Shown here piece after piece: positions 1-6,022 of a stretch of 6,490 nucleotides of DNA. The notes below the pieces were generated by a model that did not search any database, had not been told where the DNA came from, and saw only the letters and a program-made list of their open reading frames with translations. Source of the DNA: Bacteroidales bacterium (lineage in GTDB: Bacteria; Bacteroidota; Bacteroidia; Bacteroidales; F082); NCBI GenBank assembly GCA_020853175.1, contig JADYZK010000381.1, positions 1-6,490 of the forward strand, written 5' to 3'. The stretch's first letter is position 1. Every line of letters starts with the position of its first letter. Made by a program: the position numbers and the translations under genes.

Positions 1-204
1 AGTGTTAAAGACGATTTCAGCGGCATTAAGAACATCCTTCCCACTTTAAATGGCGAATGGCTGCTGATGGATTATGATCCCAAAAACAACCTGCTCACCT
101 ATGAAGCGGATGAGCGGTTGAAAAAAGGTGTGAACACCTTGCGCATTGTGGTTACGGATGAATGTAACAACAAAACCACGCTTGAGGTAAAAGTTTCGCG
201 ATAG
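1..204 (+). CDS. C-terminal end of a probable M23-family metallopeptidase (5' truncated by window)
   Basis: The frame is open from the first base to a TAG at 202-204 and shows 67 residues; the start lies outside the window. What is visible is a small beta-rich domain with the motifs DDFSGI (about residues 4-9), GEWLLMDYDPKNN (18-30), LTYEAD and LRIVVTDECNN. From memory, this pattern (D-x-SGI, then GKW-LMEYD-K, then a VVTDN-GN type strand) is the Ig-like C-terminal domain of large Bacteroidota M23 peptidoglycan endopeptidases. Those enzymes are exported, and this domain would lie in the periplasm or at the cell surface. The catalytic LytM domain is not in view, so the family call rests only on this tail. 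Another exported protein with a similar Ig-like domain is possible. The gene precedes the glycosyltransferase operon by 84 bases. The promoter in that gap suggests the two are transcribed separately. Confidence 0.55.
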   Translation, partial: SVKDDFSGIKNILPTLNGEWLLMDYDPKNNLLTYEADERLKKGVNTLRIVVTDECNNKTTLEVKVSR

Positions 205-258
205 ACGGTTTGTCCTATTAAGAACCATTTTCAGATTTTTCACCTCATAAAAATCCTG

Positions 259-266
259 TACTTTTG
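259..266 (+). promoter_or_regulatory. Bacteroidota-type -7 promoter element for the glycan operon
   Basis: TACTTTTG is an exact match to the Bacteroidota -7 consensus TAnnTTTG. It lies 22 bases before the ATG of the first operon gene, so transcription would start near 271-275 and leave a leader of about 15 bases. No convincing TTG or TTTG -33 element is present at the expected distance; the region around 231-241 is only T-rich. I see no strong Shine-Dalgarno in the leader, which is normal for this phylum. Confidence 0.55.
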
Positions 267-288
267 ACACGCAGAACAGCAGAAATTT

Positions 289-1212
289 ATGCCGCATTTA
301 TCCATAGTAAGTCCAGTTTACAGAGCCGAGAAAATACTGCCTGCGCTGGTGCAGCGCATCACGCAGGCCGTAAGTGCAATCACGACAGATTTTGAAATCG
401 TGCTGGTGGACGACCGCAGTCCCGACAATTCGTGGGCTGTTATTGAAACACTTGCTCGCGACAATCCTCAAATAAAAGCCATTCGACTCAGCAGAAATTT
501 TGGCCAACACTATGCCATCACTGCTGGATTAGATCATGCCAAAGGCGAATGGATTGTGGTCATGGACTGTGATTTGCAAGATAGGCCCGAAGAAATACCT
601 GTTTTGTATAAAAAAGCTCTCGAAGGCTTCGATATTGTGCTGGCGCGAAGAGCCGTTCGTAAGGATAAGTTTGCCAAACGATTGTTCTCTAAATACTTTT
701 ATAAGGTTCTGAGCTACCTCAGCGGCTCTGAACAAGATGCCTCGGTGGCCAATTTTGGAATTTATAACCGTAAAGTAACCGATGCCATCCGGCAGATGCG
801 CGAATCTATCCGCTATTTTCCTACCATGGTGCAGTGGGTCGGCTTTCGGGCAGCCAAAATTGAAGTGCAGCACGACGAACGTTTTGAAGGCGAAACCAGC
901 TACAACCTTCGAAAACTGATGCGCCTCGCCACCGATATTATTTTGGCCTTTTCCGATAAACCACTGCGAATACTCATAAAAGGAGGCATTCTCATTTCAT
1001 CCATTTCTGTGGTGGTGGCGCTGGTTTATCTCGTCAGATATTTCCGCGGCGAAATTGAAATCCTGGGCTACACCAGCCTCATTATCTCGGTTTGGCTGCT
1101 TTCGGGAGTCATCATCGCCACCCTGGGGGTGGTGGGTCTTTACATTGGAAAGATTTTTGAAGGCGTCAAAAACAGACCCATCTACCTGATAGAAAAAAAA
1201 CTCAATGATTGA
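289..1212 (+). CDS. Membrane-anchored family 2 glycosyltransferase, polyprenyl-phosphate sugar synthase type (GtrB/ArnC/DPM1-like)
   Basis: This 307-residue protein matches the usual length of GtrB/ArnC-type enzymes, which move a sugar from a nucleotide donor to undecaprenyl phosphate on the cytoplasmic face of the inner membrane. The GT-A domain covers about residues 3-220: the opening strand LSIVSPVY, the nucleotide-binding VLVDDRSPDNSW (D41, D42), LSRNFGQ, and the metal-binding VMDCDLQD (D93, D95). The segment ERFEGETSY followed by NLRKLMRLATD matches the family pattern before the membrane part. Two C-terminal transmembrane helices follow at about 226-250 and 261-287, then the conserved tail NRPIYLI. 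ATG at 289 places the first strand correctly. The sugar cannot be read from sequence. Because aminosugar genes follow directly, I infer that it may load Fuc4NAc or a related amino sugar; ordinary glucose or mannose remains possible. It is the first gene of the operon and overlaps the next by 8 bases. Confidence 0.9.
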   Translation: MPHLSIVSPVYRAEKILPALVQRITQAVSAITTDFEIVLVDDRSPDNSWAVIETLARDNPQIKAIRLSRNFGQHYAITAGLDHAKGEWIVVMDCDLQDRPEEIPVLYKKALEGFDIVLARRAVRKDKFAKRLFSKYFYKVLSYLSGSEQDASVANFGIYNRKVTDAIRQMRESIRYFPTMVQWVGFRAAKIEVQHDERFEGETSYNLRKLMRLATDIILAFSDKPLRILIKGGILISSISVVVALVYLVRYFRGEIEILGYTSLIISVWLLSGVIIATLGVVGLYIGKIFEGVKNRPIYLIEKKLND

Positions 1213-1888
1213 TAAATTACCTTGGGACACTGCATTTTTTGGCTTCGCGGTCGGTAAAACGAATGTTGAAACGCTTGATTTTTTTGACGAAGGGGCTTTT
1301 GTGAAATCTGCCTCTAACTTCAAACTGGTATATGTTTTTGCAAACAAACCATTGAATAGTTCTCTTTTTGCCGATCCGGCAGATGTGAAACTGACCTTTC
1401 AAAAAACACTAAAAATCGAAAATCCTGAGATGAAATTTCAGGTTTTTGATCCGGATTTATACGCATATACCGATTTGCAAAAGTTGGCTTTTCAAAGTGG
1501 TGAATACAGCAGGTTTAAGACCGATAAGGGTTTTGATCCAAAAGATTTTTACCGCATGTATGACATTTGGATCAATAAAAGTCTGGATTCTGAACAGTCT
1601 GTGGTGCTTGTTGAAGAGGTAGATTACAAGCTCGCCGGCTTTGTCACCCTCGACATGAATGAATCCGAAACCGCCCAAATCGGCCTGATTGCCGTTGACA
1701 GCACAGTACGCGGAAAAGGAGTGGGGGCCAAGTTGATGGCGCAGGCGGAAAAGGCAGCTGTGCAGGCTGGAAAAAAAAACCTCAGGGTGGCCACGCAACA
1801 GAAAAATATTTCAGCTACAAACTTTTATGTCAAGCAGGGCTACACCCTTGCTGACCAAATCATTATTTATCATTATTGGAACCTATGA
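1205..1888 (+). CDS. wecD: GNAT-family acetyltransferase, WecD-like (dTDP-4-amino-sugar N-acetyltransferase)
   Basis: The 227-residue protein is close in length to E. coli WecD (about 224), which acetylates the 4-amino group of dTDP-4-amino-4,6-dideoxygalactose to give dTDP-Fuc4NAc, using acetyl-CoA in the cytoplasm. The N-terminal LPWDTAFFGF (residues 5-14) resembles the WecD opening LTWENAFFG. The GNAT acetyl-CoA motif A is at 158-178: QIGLIAVDSTVRGKGVGAKLM, with the pyrophosphate-binding turn RGKGVG at 169-174. KNLRVATQ and FYVKQGY follow. Tyr208 falls where I recall the proposed general acid of WecD. The N-terminal 80 residues are less typical. ATG 1205 lies inside the end of the preceding gene. 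The downstream wecE supports the substrate assignment, and wecD-wecE is also the order in the enterobacterial ECA cluster. A run of nine A at 1771-1779 lies in the coding sequence after motif A. Acetylation of another sugar amine, such as a Qui4N type, cannot be excluded. Confidence 0.8.
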   Translation: MIDKLPWDTAFFGFAVGKTNVETLDFFDEGAFVKSASNFKLVYVFANKPLNSSLFADPADVKLTFQKTLKIENPEMKFQVFDPDLYAYTDLQKLAFQSGEYSRFKTDKGFDPKDFYRMYDIWINKSLDSEQSVVLVEEVDYKLAGFVTLDMNESETAQIGLIAVDSTVRGKGVGAKLMAQAEKAAVQAGKKNLRVATQQKNISATNFYVKQGYTLADQIIIYHYWNL

Positions 1889-3027
1889 TCCCATTCAATA
1901 AACCGCACATAACCGGACGTGAGTTGGAGTTTATCAGCGATGCCGTGGCTTGCGGACATATTTCCGGCAACGGAAAATACACGAAACTTTGCCAGCAACG
2001 GGTGGAAAAACAATGGGGTTTTCACAAATCTTTGCTCACTACTTCCTGCACCGATGCGCTCGAAATGGCGGCCATTTTGTTGAACATCATGCCTGGAGAT
2101 GAGGTCATTATGCCTTCGTTCACTTTTGTGAGCACGGCGCTGGCTTTTGTGCGTCAGGGTGCAAAAATTGTTTTTGCCGACAGCCGCAGCGACCATCCCG
2201 GAATGGATGAAAAATCGCTCGAAAAGCTCATCACCAAACGAACACGCGCTATTGTAGTGGTGCATTATGCCGGTGTGGCTACCAATATGAAAGCAGTGAT
2301 GGAAATTGCCCATCGTTATCAAATTCCTGTAGTAGAGGATGCCGCTCAAGCCATTGACAGTTATTTTGTTGACGCCAACGGAAAACAACCATTGGGAAGT
2401 TTTGGAGTACTCTCGGCCTTTTCTTTTCACGAAACCAAAAACATACAGTGCGGCGAAGGCGGTATGTTGGTCATCAATGCTCCCGAGCTGGTAAAAAGAG
2501 CCGAAATTATTTGGGAAAAAGGGACCAATCGGGCTGAGTTTTTTAGAGGTGAAGTCAATAAATATGGCTGGGTTGACACGGGAAGTTCATTTTTGCCTGC
2601 CGATACCATTGCCGCTTTTTTGTATGCTCAACTATTGGATGTAAAAACCATTCAGGAAAAAAGAATTGAGCTTTGGAACAATTACCTCCGTCTTTTTCAA
2701 AACTGGAATTGCAATCGCGTTAGGTTGCCTGTAATACCTGATTTTGCTACCAACAACGGTCACATGTTTTACATTGTGCTCGAAAATTTTGAACTGCGCC
2801 AAAAGCTCATTCAGCATTTGAAAGCTAACGATGTGCTGGCGGTTTTTCACTATCTGCCTTTGCACGACTCACCTTTTTATAAGGACAAACATGATGGCCG
2901 CGAACTTCCTAATGCCGCCTTTTTTGCCGATCATTTGTTGAGGTTGCCGCTCTTTTTTGAGCTTTCATTCGAGCAGCAACAACAAATTTTTTCGATAATT
3001 AAAGATTTTATCGAGTGCAATTCCTGA
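1885..3027 (+). CDS. wecE: dTDP-4-amino-4,6-dideoxygalactose transaminase (WecE/RffA)
   Basis: This 380-residue PLP enzyme of the DegT/DnrJ/EryC1/StrS family aminates dTDP-4-keto-6-deoxyglucose at C4, with glutamate as donor, to give dTDP-Fuc4N. Similarity to E. coli WecE is strong along the whole length as I recall it: MIPFN at the start, GDEVIMPSFTFVSTA (71-85), HYAGVA (127-132), EDAAQ with the PLP-nitrogen Asp152, FSFHETKN with Schiff-base Lys185, EKGTNR and FFRG (211-221), HMFYI and VFHYLPLH near the end, then LLRLPLF. I chose ATG 1885 over the in-frame TTG at 1876 because the protein then begins exactly like WecE and the start forms an ATGA overlap with the wecD stop. All family signatures look intact. 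Genes for dTDP-glucose supply (rmlA, rmlB) are not in this window and must be elsewhere. The next gene starts on the last base of the stop codon. Confidence 0.92.
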   Translation: MIPFNKPHITGRELEFISDAVACGHISGNGKYTKLCQQRVEKQWGFHKSLLTTSCTDALEMAAILLNIMPGDEVIMPSFTFVSTALAFVRQGAKIVFADSRSDHPGMDEKSLEKLITKRTRAIVVVHYAGVATNMKAVMEIAHRYQIPVVEDAAQAIDSYFVDANGKQPLGSFGVLSAFSFHETKNIQCGEGGMLVINAPELVKRAEIIWEKGTNRAEFFRGEVNKYGWVDTGSSFLPADTIAAFLYAQLLDVKTIQEKRIELWNNYLRLFQNWNCNRVRLPVIPDFATNNGHMFYIVLENFELRQKLIQHLKANDVLAVFHYLPLHDSPFYKDKHDGRELPNAAFFADHLLRLPLFFELSFEQQQQIFSIIKDFIECNS

Positions 3028-4505
3028 TGAAATCGCCCGACTTTCCTCTGTTTCAACGCCGATGGATCATTGGAGCTACGGCAGTAAGCGGGCTTTTGCT
3101 GCTTGTCTTTCTGGTTTCGCTTTTTGTACGGCGTTTCAATGGCGATGAAGGAATTATTGGCGAATGGGCGTATTGGCTGGCAAATGTGGGTGAAGCTCGC
3201 TCCATGCTTTATTACAGTTATTTTGGAGAAAAAGCGCTCTCGTTGCCCATCTATCACAAGTTTTATACCCTCTTGCTGGCCGGTGTGATCAAATTATTTG
3301 GCTTCTCGCCTTTTTATCTTAGGCTCCTCTCTTTATTGTCATTTGTTGGCGTGCTGTGGTTAAGTAATCTTTACCTGAAAAAAAATCAGATCACTACCAT
3401 TTCGCTTCCTGTTTTGATTGGAATTTACTTGGCACAGTCGCTGTGGTTCAACTTTGCTTTTTTGGCGCGACCCGAACTGATAATGGCCTTTTTGGCGTTG
3501 GCAGTTTTTGTTTTACTCAAACAATTCACAACTACCAAGCACTGGAAATGGGCTCTGTTTGCCGGTTTGCTGAGTGGACTTTCTTTTTATACACACCTCA
3601 ACGGACTAGCCATTATCGCTGCCGGAGGACTGTTTTTGCTGTTTCATTTTCAATGGAAGGCCATTATTTCTTATGGTCTCAGTGCTTTTTTGGTAGCGAG
3701 CCTTTTTGTCCTCGATATTCCTGGAACTTATTTGGGTTTGCTGTACGAACTTTCACAAGCCCCTGATGTTGAAAACACTAAGTTTTCTGTCGGACGACTG
3801 CTCATGAAGTTGCTGACGGAGCATGAACGCTTTTTTCACAATGCCGGACTGGCGGTTTTTTCGCTGACAATGATCGTGAGTTTGGTCTTCACTTGGAAGG
3901 ATCAAAAAAGACAAAATGCTGATCTGCTTCTCTTTACAGGCTTGCTTGTGTTCAGCCTCAGCATCTTAACGCACGGCAAAACACACAAGTATTTGTTGTA
4001 CTACATACCATTTATGGTCTTAATAGTGTTGAACGCCCTTCAATTTTTATTTTCGACACTAGCGAAAACGAAAATCCTCGTTATTTCCGTTTTTCTGCTT
4101 GCCGGAGCCGGAATTTCAATGGTGGATTACCTGAAAGAGTATCCCTATTTTGTTGATGTGAAAGCACGAAACCAAGCGATGGCGGATCAAATGGAAAAGG
4201 GAAAAACAGTGCTGGCGCATGATGGGTTTGTTTTTGGGCAAGTTGAAAATTTTGAGGTGCGCAGCCCCATCATTTTCTTTTTCACGCACAATGGCTTTAC
4301 CGAAAATGACACCGAAGATCGGCTTGAATACCTTGAATTTGCTCACGATAAGGCTTATGATTATGTTGCTGTTGACATGATTTTGGAACGCAAGGAAATC
4401 AGAGAATTTATTGAACACCCGAAACTAAATGCAGGTGACACTCTTGCCGGTTTTGTTTTGGAGCACAAAGATTTGGATTTCTTGATTTTTAAACGAATCA
4501 ACTAA
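3027..4505 (+). CDS. GT-C type integral membrane glycosyltransferase (PMT/GT39-ArnT-like)
   Basis: The 492-residue protein has about 11-12 predicted membrane helices (roughly 12-34, 76-92, 96-115, 125-143, 150-166, 174-190, 193-208, 212-230, 273-290, 299-316, 322-343, 349-364), then a soluble tail of about 128 residues that should face the periplasm. In the first outer loop it carries the acidic pair NGDEG (D40, E41), the typical catalytic metal site of GT-C enzymes, and later LARPE (146-150) and FYTHLNG (187-193). Such enzymes use a polyprenyl-phosphate sugar on the periplasmic face to modify lipid, glycan or protein. ATG 3027 gives a one-base TGATG junction with wecE; the in-frame GTG at 3015 would add four residues and a 13-base overlap and looks less likely. 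Its likely donor is the product of the first operon gene. The acceptor is unknown. Sequence shows the GT-C class clearly but not GT39 versus GT83. Confidence 0.8.
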   Translation: MKSPDFPLFQRRWIIGATAVSGLLLLVFLVSLFVRRFNGDEGIIGEWAYWLANVGEARSMLYYSYFGEKALSLPIYHKFYTLLLAGVIKLFGFSPFYLRLLSLLSFVGVLWLSNLYLKKNQITTISLPVLIGIYLAQSLWFNFAFLARPELIMAFLALAVFVLLKQFTTTKHWKWALFAGLLSGLSFYTHLNGLAIIAAGGLFLLFHFQWKAIISYGLSAFLVASLFVLDIPGTYLGLLYELSQAPDVENTKFSVGRLLMKLLTEHERFFHNAGLAVFSLTMIVSLVFTWKDQKRQNADLLLFTGLLVFSLSILTHGKTHKYLLYYIPFMVLIVLNALQFLFSTLAKTKILVISVFLLAGAGISMVDYLKEYPYFVDVKARNQAMADQMEKGKTVLAHDGFVFGQVENFEVRSPIIFFFTHNGFTENDTEDRLEYLEFAHDKAYDYVAVDMILERKEIREFIEHPKLNAGDTLAGFVLEHKDLDFLIFKRIN

Positions 4506-4574
4506 ATTCCTGTCATATAACTGCAACCAAGTGTAGCTTCACGCATTATTCCGCATCAAATCCTGTGAATTGAC

Positions 4575-4582
4575 TATTTTTG
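4575..4582 (+). promoter_or_regulatory. Bacteroidota-type -7 promoter element for the rRNA methyltransferase gene
   Basis: TATTTTTG matches TAnnTTTG exactly. It lies 69 bases after the operon's last stop and 15 bases before the TTG at 4598, so transcription would start near 4587-4591 with a leader of about ten bases. No clear TTG -33 element is visible around 4550-4556. The element contains the upstream-most possible TTG start codon (4580-4582), which therefore should not be in the transcript. Confidence 0.5.
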
Positions 4583-4597
4583 TGGAAAATTTATCCT

Positions 4598-5782
4598 TTG
4601 AAAACTTCTTCCGAAACATTTAAGCTGATCGCCAAAACCACCGCCGGCCTCGAGCAGGTGCTTGCCGACGAACTGCAACAATTGGGAGCCACCAACATTG
4701 AACTGATGACGCGAGCTGTGGCATTTGATGGCGACCAAACCTTGATGTACAAAGCCAACTATTTAGCGCGTACCGCTTTACGGATTTTAAAACCACTCGC
4801 TTCTTTCATTGCAAAAGATGAGCAGCGCCTGTACGATGAAGTGTATAAAATTCAATGGCATGAGTTGCTGCAAACTGATCAAACCTTCGCAATTGATGCG
4901 GTGGTGAGTGGCGGCCGATTTACCCATTCGCAGTTTGTGGCTTACAAAACCAAAGATGCCATCGCCGATCAGTTTCGCGACCGCTTTGGTGCACGGCCAT
5001 CGGTGGATACCAATGCGCCCGATCTGCGTCTCAACGTACATATTTTCGACGATCAAGTGAGCCTGGCTCTCGATAGCTCAGGCGATTCGTTGCACAAACG
5101 CGGCTACCGCTTTGTTGTGGATAAAGCGCCTATCAATGAGGTACTTGCAGCTGGTTTGATACAGCTTGCAGGCTGGAAAGCGGATAGCCATTTCATGGAT
5201 TCCATGTGCGGATCGGCCACCTTACCCATAGAAGCTGCCATGCTGGCCATGAAAATTCCGGCAGGTTATTTTCGTGATGAATTTGCCTTCATGAAATGGA
5301 AGGACTTTGACGGTGAGTTGTGGAGAAGCATCAAACGCGAAGCCGATGATGCCATCACCGATTTCGATTTTGAAATCATTGGCAGCGACCGCTCAGCAAA
5401 AGCCATTGATATTGCCCGACAAAATCTCCACAAAGCCCACCTGCACAAGGATGTAAAGCTTTTTAAACAACAGATGGACGCGATCGTTCCACCTGAAGGT
5501 GGCGGTCTTTTGCTCATCAATCCGCCCTACGGCGAAAGGCTCGAAGAGGAAGATATCATTGCGCTCTATGCCAGTGTGGGCGACAGTCTTAAAAAGAATT
5601 TCAAAGGATGGCAGGCCTGGATCATCAGCAGCGATTTCACGGCCCTTAAGCATGTTGGCCTAAAACCATCGAAAAAATACACGGTTTATAATGGTCCGTT
5701 GGAATGTAAATTTGCCCGCTTCGATGTTTTTGAAGGCAAATACAAAGACATGAAAGCCAAGGCTTCGAGCGGTGAAGAGTGA
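4598..5782 (+). CDS. rlmL: THUMP-domain class I SAM-dependent 23S rRNA guanine-N2 methyltransferase (RlmL-type, YpsC-like)
   Basis: From TTG 4598 the protein has 394 residues, normal for stand-alone RlmL/YpsC proteins; E. coli RlmKL is a longer fusion. The family makes m2G2445 in 23S rRNA. Residues 8-45 (FKLIAKTTAGLEQVLADEL and following) form the N-terminal ferredoxin-like part. A THUMP RNA-binding domain spans about 45-160, including FAIDAVVSGGRFTHSQFV and DLRLNVHIF. The Rossmann methyltransferase covers about 175-375: LHKRGYR, SAM motif I DSMCGSATLPIEAA (201-214), IGSDRSAKAIDIAR, and catalytic motif IV INPPYGERL (307-315). No ATG exists in frame between the TGA at 4571-4573 and the conserved N-terminus, so the start must be TTG 4580 or TTG 4598. 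I prefer 4598 because 4580 lies inside the -7 element. The last codons SGEE and the TGA stop fall in the first copies of a heptamer repeat, so the native C-terminus may have been altered. It probably has its own promoter. Confidence 0.88.
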   Translation: MKTSSETFKLIAKTTAGLEQVLADELQQLGATNIELMTRAVAFDGDQTLMYKANYLARTALRILKPLASFIAKDEQRLYDEVYKIQWHELLQTDQTFAIDAVVSGGRFTHSQFVAYKTKDAIADQFRDRFGARPSVDTNAPDLRLNVHIFDDQVSLALDSSGDSLHKRGYRFVVDKAPINEVLAAGLIQLAGWKADSHFMDSMCGSATLPIEAAMLAMKIPAGYFRDEFAFMKWKDFDGELWRSIKREADDAITDFDFEIIGSDRSAKAIDIARQNLHKAHLHKDVKLFKQQMDAIVPPEGGGLLLINPPYGERLEEEDIIALYASVGDSLKKNFKGWQAWIISSDFTALKHVGLKPSKKYTVYNGPLECKFARFDVFEGKYKDMKAKASSGEE

Positions 5783-5845
5783 AGAGTGAAGAGTGAATAG
5801 TGAATAGTGAAGAGTGAATAGTGAAGAGTGAAGAGTGAAGAGTGA
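5772..5845 (+). repeat. Tandem heptamer array, GTGAAGA/GTGAATA, 10 copies plus a partial
   Basis: Ten perfect-phase 7-base units run from 5772 to 5841, followed by a partial GTGA. Unit order is A A A T T A T A A A, where A is GTGAAGA and T is GTGAATA. The first two copies overlap the end of the methyltransferase gene and supply its TGA stop. Seven is not a multiple of three and each unit contains TGA, so three consecutive units stop all three forward frames. The complementary strand is open throughout and gives an artefactual reading frame with SSLFTIH-type repeats. Similar heptamer arrays are frequent in some Bacteroidota genomes. Confidence 0.95.
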
Positions 5846-5873
5846 TGGAGGGATTGAGTTTTGGAGTTATGAG

Positions 5874-5899
5874 TCCCTTCGACAAGCTCAGAGCAGGGA
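5874..5899. repeat. REP-like palindromic repeat (core TTCGACAAGCTCAG)
   Basis: Terminal arms TCCCT (5874-5878) and AGGGA (5895-5899) enclose TCGACAAGCTCAGAGC, with an inner GCTC-A-GAGC hairpin at 5886-5894. The core TTCGACAAGCTCAG is, to my knowledge, a widespread intergenic repeat in many bacterial genomes. It is recognisable because its minus-strand translation contains ALSLSKG, as it does here. Such elements are thought to be moved in trans by REP-associated transposases; none is encoded in this window. Confidence 0.7.
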
Positions 5900-5926
5900 T
5901 GGCTACCTGTTCCATTTTGATATTTA

Positions 5927-5980
5927 TTTGTTCACAAATATACTATGTTCACGTAATGTGAACAAGAAAAAACGTGAACA
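5927..5980. repeat. Four TGTTCAC heptamers in a near-symmetrical inverted arrangement
   Basis: TGTTCAC occurs forward at 5929-5935 and 5946-5952, and its complement GTGAACA at 5958-5964 and 5974-5980. The inner pair forms a perfect 7-base inverted repeat with a 5-base centre (GTAAT). The outer copies sit 17 and 16 bases from their inner partners, so the whole cluster is almost mirror-symmetrical. The first copy also lies in a smaller palindrome, TTTGT-TC-ACAAA (5927-5938). This could be a protein-binding cluster or a mobile palindrome; the sequence does not decide. Confidence 0.75.
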
Positions 5981-5999
5981 CTTGTAATTTTTGATGGGT

Positions 6000-6015
6000 G
6001 AGAGGAGGAGAGGAG
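6000..6015. repeat. Purine-only tandem duplication GAGAGGAG x2
   Basis: Two direct copies of GAGAGGAG follow each other without a gap and are followed by TGAGGGG, giving a G/A-biased tract up to 6022. No gene is associated with it. It is probably a slippage product like the other short tandem repeats nearby. Confidence 0.6.
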
Positions 6016-6022
6016 TGAGGGG

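Noticed and set aside
1876..1884. TTG 1876 as the wecE start
   Set aside because: ATG 1885 begins the protein exactly as in known WecE (MIPFN) and gives a standard ATGA overlap.
1873..2430. Minus-strand 185-residue open frame opposite wecE
   Set aside because: It is a shadow of a strongly conserved gene, with no recognisable domain and a composition typical of antisense reading.
3015..3026. GTG 3015 as the GT-C start
   Set aside because: ATG 3027 in the same frame gives a TGATG junction in keeping with the other operon junctions; the extra four residues have no support.
5772..5845. CRISPR array
   Set aside because: Units are 7 bases, directly adjacent, with no spacers; there are no cas genes in view.
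5646..5915. Minus-strand 89-residue open frame
   Set aside because: It translates the REP-like element and the heptamer array (ALSLSKG, then SSLFTIH repeats) and overlaps the methyltransferase gene; it is open only because the repeat complement lacks stops.
5946..5964. A parS centromere site
   Set aside because: The arms resemble the parS half sequence TGTTTCAC but lack one T in each half and have a 5-base spacer instead of continuous dyad symmetry, so it does not fit the 16-base consensus.
5946..5994. Intrinsic terminator for the methyltransferase gene
   Set aside because: The 7-base stem is followed by A-rich, not T-rich, sequence on the plus strand. The alternative ACAAG/CTTGT stem (5962-5966, 5981-5985) before AATTTTT is AT-rich and weak.
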